NCBI GenBank assembly: GCA_022822325.1
Contig: JAJEBW010000046.1
Coordinates: 1-53,977 of the forward strand
DNA length: 53,977 bases
Origin: Gemmatimonadota bacterium
GTDB lineage: Bacteria > Gemmatimonadota > Gemmatimonadetes > Longimicrobiales > Gaopeijiaceae
Direction of reading: 5' to 3'
Shown here: positions 34,408 to 42,517 of the stretch, piece by piece
Layout: every line of letters begins with the position of its first letter
Position numbering within the stretch: the first letter of the stretch is position 1
The notes under the pieces: generated by a model
Told to the model about the DNA's origin: nothing
Seen by the model: the letters and a program-made list of their open reading frames with translations, nothing else
Databases searched by the model: none
Program-made: the position numbers and the translations under genes

Positions 34408-36927
34408 ATGAGCGCAACCGCCGATCTCCGTCCGACCTTCACCGGCTCCCCGCCCCCCGACCTCCCCCCTGCCCGTCTCTCCGACAACGCCCGCATCGTC
34501 CTGGGCAAGCGCTATCTCCGCAAGGACGAATCCGGCAATCCCGTCGAGGATCCCGAAACGATGTTCTGGCGCGTCGCCCGGGTCGTCGCCGAGGAGGATC
34601 GCAAGCACGGCGCCTCGGGCCGGGCCGTCGAGGAGGTCGCGCGCGGCTTCTACGATCTGATGACGACCGGTCTCTTCGAGCCCAACTCCCCGACCCTCAT
34701 GAATGCCGGTCGTCCCCTGGGGCAGCTCTCGGCCTGCTTCGTCCTGCCCGTCGACGACGCGCTCTCCAATGGCAGGAGCGGCATCTACGACACTCTGCGG
34801 GCCATGGCGCTCGTCCACCAGTCGGGCGGCGGCACCGGGTTCTCCTTCTCCCGGCTTCGTCCCGAGGGCGACACCGTCCGCTCCACGATGGGGGTCGCGT
34901 CGGGTCCGGTCTCCTTCATGCGCCTCTACGATTCCTCCACCGAGGTGGTCAAGCAGGGAGGCACCCGCCGGGGCGCCAACATGGGAATCCTGCGGGTGGA
35001 CCACCCCGATATCCGGAGCTTCATCGGCTGCAAGGACGACACCACCCAGATCACCAACTTCAACATCTCGGTCGCGATCACCGACGACTTCATGCGAGCC
35101 GTCGATGCCGGCGAAGAGTACGACCTGGTCAGCCCCCGCACCGGCCGCGTCGCCGGCCGCGACAGCGCCCGCGAGATCTTCGACCTGATCATCGAGGGGG
35201 CGTGGAAGACCGGCGAACCCGGCGTCTTCTTCATCGATCGCGCCAACGAGCACAACCCGGTTCCCGCCCTGGGCGGCTACGAGGCCACCAATCCCTGCGG
35301 CGAGCAGCCCCTTCTCTCCTACGACGTCTGCAATCTGGGCAGCGTGAATGTGGGCGCCTTCGCGAAGAAGGGCCGCTTCGCAAGTCCGGAAGAGGCCATC
35401 GACTGGGACGAGATGCGCCGCGTCGTCCACCTCTCCATCCACTTCCTGGACAATGTGATCGACGCCAACCGCTACCCGCTGCCGGAGATCGACGCGCTGG
35501 CGAAGCGGATCCGCCGGGTGGGGCTGGGGCTGATGGGGTGGGCCGACCTCCTGGTGCGGGTAGGGGTGCGGTACGACTCCGACGCCGGGGTGGCGCTGGG
35601 GCGAAGGGTGATGGCGTTCGTCGAAGAGGAATCGAGGGTCGCCTCGGAGCGGCTGGCGGAGGCGCGCGGCGTCTTTCCCGCGTGGGAGGAATCGATCTGG
35701 GGACCGGAGGAGAGCTGCGCGCGGGACGCGGACGGCGAGCGCATCCGTGCCGAGCGGAAGCTGCGCAACTGCAACCTCACCACCGTGGCGCCGACCGGCA
35801 CGATCTCGATCATCGCGGGGTGCAGCGGGGGAATCGAACCGCTCTTCGCGGTGGCCTTCATGCGCAACCAGGCCGGCAGCCTCATGCCCGACCTCAACGA
35901 CGATTTCGTCGCCCGCGCCCGCGAGGAGGGCTGGTACGCCCCGACGCTCATGAAGCGGATCGCGGAGGAGGGGCACATTCACTTCGACGAGGTTCCGCGC
36001 GCCGTCCAGGACACCTTCCGCACCGCGCACGACATTGCTCCGGAGTGGCATGTGCGCATGCAGGCGGCCTTCCAGGATCACGTCGATTCGGCGATCTCGA
36101 AGACCACCAACTTCCCCTTCGAGGCCGAGCGCGCCGATGTCCGCAAGATCTACGAGCTGGCCTTCGCGCTGGGGTGCAAGGGGGTGACGGTGTACCGCGA
36201 CGGCTCCCGCCCCATGCAGGTGCTGTCGACGGGGAAGACCGGCCAAAGGGAAGAGGAGAAGCGAAGCGCGGAGCTGGATCGGCTGAGCGGCGAGCTGGCC
36301 GACGCCCGGGAGCGGGCCCACCGGCTGGACGCCGAGCTGGAATCGATGCGGGCGAAGCTGCGCGACCACGACCTCGAACGCGGTTCGGCCCGGCACAAGC
36401 GGCGGCGCCCCCCGGTCCTGGCCGGCCGCACCATCAAGATGGATTGCCCCCTGGGCGACCTCTACGTGACCATCAACGAGGACCGCGGCGGCAACCCCTT
36501 CGAGGTCTTCTGCACCCTCGGCAAGGCGGGCGGCGCGGCGATGGCCGACTCCGAGGCGATCGGCCGCCTCATCTCCCTCTCGCTGCGGTCGGGAATCCCC
36601 ATCACCGCCGTCCGCGACCAGTTGCGCGGCATCTCCTGCGACCGCGCCGTCGGTCTGGGCCCCAACAAGGTCCTCTCCGCCCCCGACGCGATCGCGCAGG
36701 CCCTCGACCACTATCTGGCCGAGAAGGAAGGCGTCCAGGAAGAGTTGCCGATCGACGAGGTGCAGCCGGTGGGCGCGGGCGGCGCCATGGAGGCCGAACC
36801 GCGACCGCGCTACCGGGTTCCGACGGACGTCGCGCTGGGGGCCTGTCCCTCCTGCGGCGCCGGCCAGCTCGTCTACGAGGAGGGCTGCCGGAAGTGCTAC
36901 GTCTGCGGGTTCTCGGACTGCGGGTGA
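34408..36927 (+). CDS. nrdJ: Adenosylcobalamin-dependent ribonucleotide reductase (class II)
   Basis: The protein has 839 residues. It has the class II catalytic motif NPCGEQPLLSYDVCNLGS (near residue 296), the redox-pair Cys in LGQLSACFVLP, VAPTGTISIIAGCSGGIEP and GCKGVTVYRDGSR. The C-terminus has a coiled-coil-like insert (about 620-665) and a Cys-rich tail CPSCG...CRKCYVCGFSDC (about 812-836) for re-reduction. It reduces ribonucleotides to deoxyribonucleotides with vitamin B12 as radical source and needs no oxygen. No NrdR or small-subunit gene is near. I see no cobalamin riboswitch upstream. The start is chosen at ATG 34408 since the conserved region begins about 25 codons later. Confidence 0.95.
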   Translation: MSATADLRPTFTGSPPPDLPPARLSDNARIVLGKRYLRKDESGNPVEDPETMFWRVARVVAEEDRKHGASGRAVEEVARGFYDLMTTGLFEPNSPTLMNAGRPLGQLSACFVLPVDDALSNGRSGIYDTLRAMALVHQSGGGTGFSFSRLRPEGDTVRSTMGVASGPVSFMRLYDSSTEVVKQGGTRRGANMGILRVDHPDIRSFIGCKDDTTQITNFNISVAITDDFMRAVDAGEEYDLVSPRTGRVAGRDSAREIFDLIIEGAWKTGEPGVFFIDRANEHNPVPALGGYEATNPCGEQPLLSYDVCNLGSVNVGAFAKKGRFASPEEAIDWDEMRRVVHLSIHFLDNVIDANRYPLPEIDALAKRIRRVGLGLMGWADLLVRVGVRYDSDAGVALGRRVMAFVEEESRVASERLAEARGVFPAWEESIWGPEESCARDADGERIRAERKLRNCNLTTVAPTGTISIIAGCSGGIEPLFAVAFMRNQAGSLMPDLNDDFVARAREEGWYAPTLMKRIAEEGHIHFDEVPRAVQDTFRTAHDIAPEWHVRMQAAFQDHVDSAISKTTNFPFEAERADVRKIYELAFALGCKGVTVYRDGSRPMQVLSTGKTGQREEEKRSAELDRLSGELADARERAHRLDAELESMRAKLRDHDLERGSARHKRRRPPVLAGRTIKMDCPLGDLYVTINEDRGGNPFEVFCTLGKAGGAAMADSEAIGRLISLSLRSGIPITAVRDQLRGISCDRAVGLGPNKVLSAPDAIAQALDHYLAEKEGVQEELPIDEVQPVGAGGAMEAEPRPRYRVPTDVALGACPSCGAGQLVYEEGCRKCYVCGFSDCG

Positions 36928-36943
36928 TGGGGGACGATGAGAC

Positions 36944-37260
36944 GATGCGCCGCTTCTGGTCGTCGGCCGAAAGGCCGTAGACACCCCGCAACAGCCGCTC
37001 GTCGGACGTTACCCAAAAGGTGCTCCGGCGCTGAACCCAGCCGCGGGAACCGAAGCCCTGCTTGAACTGGGCGTTCATCGTGTCGGGCGAATGGAGGAGC
37101 TTGCCCTTCATGGTCTTTGGTGGGAGCATTGCGCCTTGATCCGCACCCCCCCGAGGAACTCAAGGTTGTCCTGGCACGCGATGTGGTAGCTGCCGAAGCC
37201 CTCGATGGGGAGGCTGCGCTGAGATTGCGACCCCAGTGCCGTTCGATCACGAATCCAGCT
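36944..37260 (-). pseudogene. Decayed BglII/BstYI-like restriction endonuclease fragment
   Basis: On minus, one frame (37129-36944) reads KTMKGKLLHSPDTMNAQFKQ, then GFGSRGWVQRRSTFWVTSDE and RLLRGVYGLSADDQKRRI. From memory this matches the N-terminal half of BglII/BstYI-family restriction enzymes (KEK..GKLLYSP..MN..F...GW......YWVT.D.RLIR...EQK..I). It breaks off at the end of nrdJ, before the family's catalytic core. Just upstream, another frame (about 37260-37108) reads EGFGSYHIACQDNLEFLGG and then VRIKAQ before a stop, which overlaps the first frame and suggests a frameshift. So this is a truncated, frameshifted remnant. The family call rests on recollection only. Confidence 0.5.
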
Positions 37261-37300
37261 CGGCCGGGAAATCCGGTCGGCTGCCGCCCTCTACCGCCTT

Positions 37301-38896
37301 CTACCGCGACCCCGGCGCGTTCCGGTAATCGAGCGGCGGCGGACGGTCGCCCACCAGCGAAAGGTAGCGGAAGTCGGCGCCGACGCGCTCGGCGTACTCG
37401 GCCTTCGCCGCCGCGACCAGCTCCGGGTCCGAAAAGAGATCGACGGCGGTCATCGCCAGCGCGCGGGCCGCGACGATCATTCCCTTGTCGCCGATCGACA
37501 TTCCCCCAGCGGCGATCGCCTGCCAGGAGTGGGCGGGGGTGCCGGGCACCCAGGTGGCGGTGGAAAGTCCCGCCGTGGGCACGATCCAGCTTACGTCGGC
37601 CACATCGGTCGATCCTCCCGCCGGCCGCGGCTGGTAGGGTTGCACCTCGGCCGCGCTCTCGAGGGGCCGGGGGTTGGCGAGCGTCCCGTGGATGATCTCG
37701 GCGAAGGCGCGTTCGGAATCGTCGTACTCCACCCCGCCGACGGCCTTCAGGTTTTCCCAGGTCCGCCGCTGCAACGCCTCGTTCGGGAGCAGGGCGTAAA
37801 TCCCGTGGATGACTTCGTGTTCGACGCGGGTGCCTGTGCCCAGGGCGGCCCCCTCGGAGGCGCGCACCACCCGGTCGAAGATCTCTCGCACCCGCTCGGC
37901 GTCGGGGTGGCGCACATAGTAGTAGACCTCCGCGAAATCCGGCACGACATTGGGCGCCGATCCTCCCGAGGTGATCACATGGTGGATCCGCGTCTCCTGC
38001 GGAACGTGCTCGCGCAACATGTTGACCATGTGGTTCATCGCCTCGACGCCGTCCAGCGCGGAACGTCCCTGGTCGGGCGCCGCCGCCGCGTGCGCCGAGA
38101 GCCCGTGGAAGCGGAACTTGGCCGACTTGTTGGCCAGCGAAGCCGAGGGACTGGCGTCGTTGGCACCGCCGGGGTGCCAGTGCAGGACGGCGTCCACATC
38201 GTCGAAGAGGCCGCCCCGGACCATGTAGACCTTCCCCGCGCCCCCCTCCTCCGCCGGCGTTCCATAGACCCGGATCTGGCCCCGGGCACCGGAGCTCTCC
38301 AGCCAATCCCGTACGGCGAGCGCCGCCGCCGCCGAACCGGCGCCGAAGAGATGATGGCCGCAGGCGTGGCCCGCACCCATCGACGGGACCGCTTCCCGCT
38401 CCGGCGAGCGCGACTGGGTGATCCCCGGCAGCGCGTCGAACTCGGCCAGGATCCCGATCACCGGCGAACCCGAACCCCAGCTCGCGACGAAGGCGGTCGG
38501 CATCCCCGCGACCCCGGCCTCGATGTGAAATCCCCCGTCGGTGAGCTGTTCCTGGAGCAGCGCCGAGCTCTCGGTCTCCTGATAGCCCACCTCGGCAAGA
38601 TCCCAGATCTGCTGGGCCACCCTTCCGTACCGGGTCGCGTTCCCCTCGACATGGGCCGAAACGGTCTCGTGCGCCGACTGGGCGGCCGCGGGCGCCGGGG
38701 GGAGGACGAAGGTGGCGACGAAGGGGAGAACCGCGCCGATTCGCCACAGGCCGATCCGCCACAGAACGCGGGGCCGGACCGTGGACTGCGCTCCGCGCGA
38801 GGGGTGGCGAGCGCAATGCGGGGCCGGGAGGGGGCGGGGGAAGCTGACGCTGGCGGGATTGACGCCGGACGATTCGATTGCGGGCGGCTGGATCAT
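37301..38896 (-). CDS. M20-family amidohydrolase, AbgB-like, exported
   Basis: The protein has 531 residues. A long N-terminal region leads to a signal segment (about 50-75) ending PAAAQ. Metal-site motifs are present: AEFDALPG, GHACGHHLFG, and TPAEEGGAGK with LHWHPGG. This is the M20D / aminobenzoyl-glutamate utilisation branch, which cleaves N-acyl or peptide amide bonds. It is predicted to act in the periplasm or outside. ATG 38896 is the first in-frame ATG; codons nearer the signal segment, including a GTG in the VRPRVLWRIG stretch, may be the true start. It diverges from the nitrilase gene across a 258-bp gap. Confidence 0.85.
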   Translation of the reverse strand: MIQPPAIESSGVNPASVSFPRPLPAPHCARHPSRGAQSTVRPRVLWRIGLWRIGAVLPFVATFVLPPAPAAAQSAHETVSAHVEGNATRYGRVAQQIWDLAEVGYQETESSALLQEQLTDGGFHIEAGVAGMPTAFVASWGSGSPVIGILAEFDALPGITQSRSPEREAVPSMGAGHACGHHLFGAGSAAAALAVRDWLESSGARGQIRVYGTPAEEGGAGKVYMVRGGLFDDVDAVLHWHPGGANDASPSASLANKSAKFRFHGLSAHAAAAPDQGRSALDGVEAMNHMVNMLREHVPQETRIHHVITSGGSAPNVVPDFAEVYYYVRHPDAERVREIFDRVVRASEGAALGTGTRVEHEVIHGIYALLPNEALQRRTWENLKAVGGVEYDDSERAFAEIIHGTLANPRPLESAAEVQPYQPRPAGGSTDVADVSWIVPTAGLSTATWVPGTPAHSWQAIAAGGMSIGDKGMIVAARALAMTAVDLFSDPELVAAAKAEYAERVGADFRYLSLVGDRPPPLDYRNAPGSR

Positions 38897-39154
38897 CGGT
38901 TGACTTCGGGGGCGGGTGTGGCGGAGGGTGGCGCATCGATCAAACGCCCCGGTGCCGCAGTTGACTCCGGGGACGGGTTGGTGGAGCCCGCGGGTGGTGC
39001 GATTCGGCGAATCCAAACAGATTGTTGGCTGTCCTCTGCCACCGCAACCGATCCTCTGCCACCGCAACCGATTCGACGCCGCGGCCCACTCGTTGCCGTT
39101 GGCCGAATCTTCGCCGCAACCGACCTTCCAACCGCAGCCTGCATTCCCATACCC
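38897..39154. repeat. Divergent gap with a perfect 20-bp tandem repeat and a palindrome
   Basis: TCCTCTGCCACCGCAACCGA occurs twice with no gap (39032-39051 and 39052-39071). GATTCGGCGAATC at 39001-39013 is a perfect 6+1+6 palindrome. Both sit between the divergent M20 and nitrilase genes and could be regulatory. No clear promoter was seen. Confidence 0.5.
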
Positions 39155-40276
39155 ATGCCCCCCACCGCCCCCGTCCGCGTCGCCGCCGCCCAACCCCGCG
39201 GCCACCCCTTCGATTCGGCCGCCGCCGTCGACCGCCTCTGCGCGATGACCGCCGAGGCCGCCGCGAACGGGGCCGCGCTGGTCGTCTTTCCGGAGGCCTT
39301 TGTGGGCGGCTACCCCTGGGGACTCGCCTTCGGCACCGCGGTGGGCGGACGCAAACCGGAGGGACGCCGCGCCTTCGGGCGCTACCACGAAGCCGCGATC
39401 CGCGTTCCCGGCCCCGAAACCGGGCGGATCGGGGGAGCGGCGGCCCGGGCGGGAGTCCATCTCGCGGTCGGCGTCATCGAGAAGGGGGCGGCGCACTCCC
39501 CCGGCACCCTCTTCTGCACCCTTCTCTACTTCACCCCCGGGGGCGAACTGGCCGCGCTGCACCGCAAGCTCAAGCCCACCGCGGCGGAGCGCCTCATCTG
39601 GGGCGAGGGCGACGGCGGCACCCTTCCCGTTCTGGACACGCCCATCGGCCGGGTCGGGGGACTGATCTGCTGGGAGAACTACATGCCGCTCGCGCGCACC
39701 GCGATGTACGCGAAGGGGGTGGAGATCTACCTGGCCCCCACCGCCGACTCGCGCGATCGCTGGCAGTCCACCCTGCAGCACATTGCGCTGGAGGGACGCT
39801 GCTTCGTCATCGGCTGCAACCAGTACGTCACCCGCGACCACTATCCCGCCGACCTCGAAATCCTGGACGATCTCGAGCGCTGGCCCGCGACCCTCTCGCG
39901 GGGCGGCACCGCGATCTACGGCCCCTTGGGCGAGTGCCTGGCGGGTCCGCTCCACGGCGAGGCGGGGATCCTCTACGCCGATCTGGACCGGGACGAGATC
40001 GCCCGCGGCAAGTTCGACTTCGACGTCGTCGGCCACTACGCCCGCCCGGACGTCTTCCGTCTTCACGTCAACGAATCGCCCCTGGAAACGACGGCCCCCT
40101 GGCAGGGCGGTCCCGCATCTTCCGCGCCCGCGCAGCCCGCCGGCGAATCGTCCGGCCCCGCTCCTTCCCGTCCGGCGCCGTCTCCCGGCGGAAATCCATC
40201 CAACCGGCGCGAATCGCGCCATTGGGGCAACCGCCCTCGCAATCCGTCACCCCGAACTCAAGGGAACCACCGATGA
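39155..40276 (+). CDS. Nitrilase-family carbon-nitrogen hydrolase
   Basis: The protein has 373 residues. The Glu-Lys-Cys triad is visible: VVFPEAFVGGYPWG (Glu), LHRKLKPTAAER (Lys) and GGLICWENYMPLAR (Cys). The CWENYMP context is that of true nitrilases and cyanide-active enzymes rather than amidases, so it likely converts a nitrile to an acid plus ammonia. Residues 315-373 are a Pro/Ser/Arg-rich tail outside the usual fold. Its stop overlaps the ATG of the ornithine aminotransferase gene (ATGA). The pairing suggests a joint nitrogen-scavenging role, but the substrate is not evident. Confidence 0.9.
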   Translation: MPPTAPVRVAAAQPRGHPFDSAAAVDRLCAMTAEAAANGAALVVFPEAFVGGYPWGLAFGTAVGGRKPEGRRAFGRYHEAAIRVPGPETGRIGGAAARAGVHLAVGVIEKGAAHSPGTLFCTLLYFTPGGELAALHRKLKPTAAERLIWGEGDGGTLPVLDTPIGRVGGLICWENYMPLARTAMYAKGVEIYLAPTADSRDRWQSTLQHIALEGRCFVIGCNQYVTRDHYPADLEILDDLERWPATLSRGGTAIYGPLGECLAGPLHGEAGILYADLDRDEIARGKFDFDVVGHYARPDVFRLHVNESPLETTAPWQGGPASSAPAQPAGESSGPAPSRPAPSPGGNPSNRRESRHWGNRPRNPSPRTQGNHR

Positions 40277-41514
40277 GCACAGCCACCATGCCCGCACCCC
40301 CGGCTCGCGCCACCGAGTCCTGGCTGAAGGAAGCCGAACGCTACTCGGCGCACAACTATCACCCGCTGCCGGTCGTTCTCGAGCGCGGCGAAGGCGTCTG
40401 GGTCTGGGATGTGGAGGGACGACGCTACCTCGACATGCTGAGCTCATACTCGGCCGTCAACCAGGGACACCTGCACCCGGCGATCGTCGCGGCGGCGCGG
40501 ACTCAGCTCGACCGCCTGACCCTGACCTCGCGCGCCTTCCACAACGACCAGATGGGACCTTTCCTGCGCGAGCTCTGCGAGGCCGTCGGCTACGACGCCG
40601 CCCTGCCGATGAACACCGGCGCGGAAGCGGTCGAGACGGCGATCAAGATGGTGCGGAAGTGGGGCTACGAGGTGCGCGGCATCCCGGCGGACCAGGCCGA
40701 GATCATCGTCTGCGACGACAACTTCCACGGGCGGACCACGACGATCGTGGGCTTCTCCTCCGAGGATCAGTACCGCGATGGATTCGGTCCCTTCACCCCG
40801 GGCTTTCCGCGAATTCCCTTCGGCGACGCGGAGGCGTTGCGGGCGGCGATCGGGCCCAACACGGCGGGCTTTCTGGTCGAGCCGATCCAGGGAGAGGCCG
40901 GCGTGATCGTTCCTCCGGAGGGGTACCTGCGCGCGGCCGCGGACATCTGCCGCGAGGCCGGAGTGGCGCTGGTGGCCGACGAGATCCAGACCGGACTGGG
41001 GCGCACCGGCCGCTTCCTCTGCAGCGAGTGGGACGAGGTGCGGCCCGATGTCCTGATCGTGGGCAAGGCGCTGGGCGGTGGAATCTATCCGGTCTCGGCC
41101 GCGATCGCCGACCGGGAGTTCATGGATCTCTTCCGGCCCGGCGACCATGGCTCCACCTTCGGCGGCAATCCGCTGGGCGCCGCGGTGGGGCGGGCCTCGC
41201 TCCGCGTCATTCTGGACGAAGACCTCTCCCGGCGCTCCGACGAGCTGGGAAGCTGGTTCATGGAGGAGCTGCGCCGGATCGGTTCGCCCCATGTGGAGGA
41301 GGTGCGGGGGCGGGGGCTGATGATCGGCGTCGTGATCCGCGAATCCTCCGGCCCGGCGCGACCCTTCTGCGAAGCGCTCGAGCGGCGCGGGATCCTGGCC
41401 AAGGAGACGCACCACCAGGTCGTGCGCTTCGCGCCCCCGCTCACGGTGAGCCGGGCGGTGCTGCAGGATGCCCTCCTGGAGATCGCGGCCGTGCTCAGCG
41501 AATCGTGCCCTTGA
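40273..41514 (+). CDS. rocD: Ornithine--oxo-acid aminotransferase
   Basis: The protein has 413 residues. Class-III PLP motifs are present: AHNYHPLPVVLERGEG and YLDMLSSYSAVNQGH at the start, NTGAEAVETAIKMVRKW, the PLP Asp in VADEIQTGLGRTG and the Schiff-base Lys in VGKALGGG, then HGSTFGGNPLGAA. This pattern is that of RocD/OAT, which converts ornithine and 2-oxoglutarate to glutamate semialdehyde and glutamate. It is coupled to the nitrilase by a 4-base overlap. Its 3' end overlaps the convergent YggX-like gene by 20 bases. Confidence 0.93.
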   Translation: MSTATMPAPPARATESWLKEAERYSAHNYHPLPVVLERGEGVWVWDVEGRRYLDMLSSYSAVNQGHLHPAIVAAARTQLDRLTLTSRAFHNDQMGPFLRELCEAVGYDAALPMNTGAEAVETAIKMVRKWGYEVRGIPADQAEIIVCDDNFHGRTTTIVGFSSEDQYRDGFGPFTPGFPRIPFGDAEALRAAIGPNTAGFLVEPIQGEAGVIVPPEGYLRAAADICREAGVALVADEIQTGLGRTGRFLCSEWDEVRPDVLIVGKALGGGIYPVSAAIADREFMDLFRPGDHGSTFGGNPLGAAVGRASLRVILDEDLSRRSDELGSWFMEELRRIGSPHVEEVRGRGLMIGVVIRESSGPARPFCEALERRGILAKETHHQVVRFAPPLTVSRAVLQDALLEIAAVLSESCP

Positions 41515-41773
41515 GCGAGGTGTCGATCTCGGCGACTTCGCCCTCGTCGAAGAGCACCGCCCGAATCTGTCCATAAAGAAAATCGCGGGCCTCGCGCTTG
41601 CGCGGATCCAGGCCGAAGTGGTTGATCAGCAGGATCTGATGACGCAGCCACTCGTCCCAGCAGCGTGCGCAGATCTCCCGGTGGATGCGCTCGCCGAGGG
41701 GGCCGCGAAAGGGAGGGCGGGGAAGGGGCGGGGCGGGTTTGGCGGAGGGGCGGCAACAACGAATCGCGCTCAT
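41495..41773 (-). CDS. YggX-like Fe(2+)-trafficking / oxidative-damage protein
   Basis: A small protein of 92 residues. The conserved core reads PPFRGPLGERIHREICARCW, then EWLRHQILLINHFGLDPRKR, with ARDFLYGQ and a final TSLKGTI. This matches the YggX family (GxLGxRI, WxxWxxxQxxLIN, FLF), which helps protect iron-sulfur enzymes from oxidants. The N-terminal CC at residues 6-7 replaces the family's single early Cys. It ends inside the rocD 3' end (20-bp convergent overlap). Confidence 0.8.
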   Translation of the reverse strand: MSAIRCCRPSAKPAPPLPRPPFRGPLGERIHREICARCWDEWLRHQILLINHFGLDPRKREARDFLYGQIRAVLFDEGEVAEIDTSLKGTIR

Positions 41774-41881
41774 GGGATCTCGCGGGCAGGGGGGTCTCGT
41801 GGAAGAAGCGGGGATTTGGCCCGCGCGGTACCGAAGCGGATAGGTTACTGGATTGCGGACAAAGCCGGAAGGAGGCAGACA

Positions 41882-42319
41882 ATGTCGTCGTCCCGCGCAC
41901 CGGAAGGGATGGGCGGTCCCAACGGCGAGGCCCCCCATCTCTCAAGACAGCAACTGGCGCATCTCGAAGAGCGGCTCCTGGAGGAACGGGCCCGGGCGTT
42001 GCGCGGTCTCGGTCTCTTCAGCGAGACCTCCAAACGCGGTCGCAGATTCGGCGAATCCGACCTCGCGGGCCATACCGATCACATGGCCGACCAGGGCACC
42101 GAGGCCATGGAGCGCGAGAAGGCCGCCGCCTTCGCGACCAAGGAGGGGCGCTACCTCTACCGCATCGAGGAGGCGCTGCGGCGGCTCTACGCCGATCCGG
42201 CCAACTTCGGACGCTGCCACGGCACCGGCAAGCCCATCGAATTCGAGCGGCTGGACGCCCTTCCCCACGCGCGCTACTGCATCGAGTACAAGCGCGAGCT
42301 GGAGGCGCGCGGCGAATAG
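41882..42319 (+). CDS. DksA/TraR-type protein with altered zinc-finger cysteines
   Basis: The protein has 145 residues. An N-terminal coiled coil (SRQQLAHLEERLLEERARAL) leads to DksA-like GRYLYRIEEALRRLYADPANFG, then CHGTGKPIEFERLDALPHARYCIEYK. In DksA the finger is CxxC...CxxC; here the pairs read CHGT and CIEY, so two of four cysteines are lost and zinc binding is doubtful. DksA-like proteins enter the RNA polymerase secondary channel; the coiled-coil tip here has no clear DxxDxA motif (the region reads GESDLAGHTDHMADQGTE). GGAGG lies 6-9 bases before ATG 41882. Function in transcription is plausible but unproven. Confidence 0.8.
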   Translation: MSSSRAPEGMGGPNGEAPHLSRQQLAHLEERLLEERARALRGLGLFSETSKRGRRFGESDLAGHTDHMADQGTEAMEREKAAAFATKEGRYLYRIEEALRRLYADPANFGRCHGTGKPIEFERLDALPHARYCIEYKRELEARGE

Positions 42320-42428
42320 GCGGGGCTCCGAAGCGGCCGCGAGCACGGTCGCCGCGCGCCATCGGCAACGCCTCCCCTTCGCCATCCGCACGGCATGCGA
42401 TGCGGTCGTCGTCGCGCGGGCGGGATGG

Positions 42429-42517
42429 GGCCGGGCTGGCGCGCGCGCTTCACGACGGCCTGGGAGGACGGCAACGACTACGTCGAGATGGCCGGGCTGG
42501 CGCGCGCGCTTCACGAC
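42429..42517. repeat. 28-bp direct repeat, period 61, overlapping the rnd 3' end
   Basis: A 28-bp sequence that begins GGCCGGGCTGG and ends CTTCACGAC occurs exactly at 42429-42456 and at 42490-42517. The second copy covers the stop codon of the minus-strand rnd gene at 42511-42513. Confidence 0.7.

Noticed and set aside
34228..36984. Long open frame on minus opposite nrdJ (over 900 codons)
   Set aside because: It is the antisense shadow of a clearly recognised class II reductase in very high-GC DNA, with no domain motifs of its own. Only its 5' tail touches the restriction-enzyme remnant.
17150..37260. A functional restriction-modification or other defence system
   Set aside because: The methyltransferase stands alone and the nuclease-like sequence is truncated and frameshifted 19 kb away.
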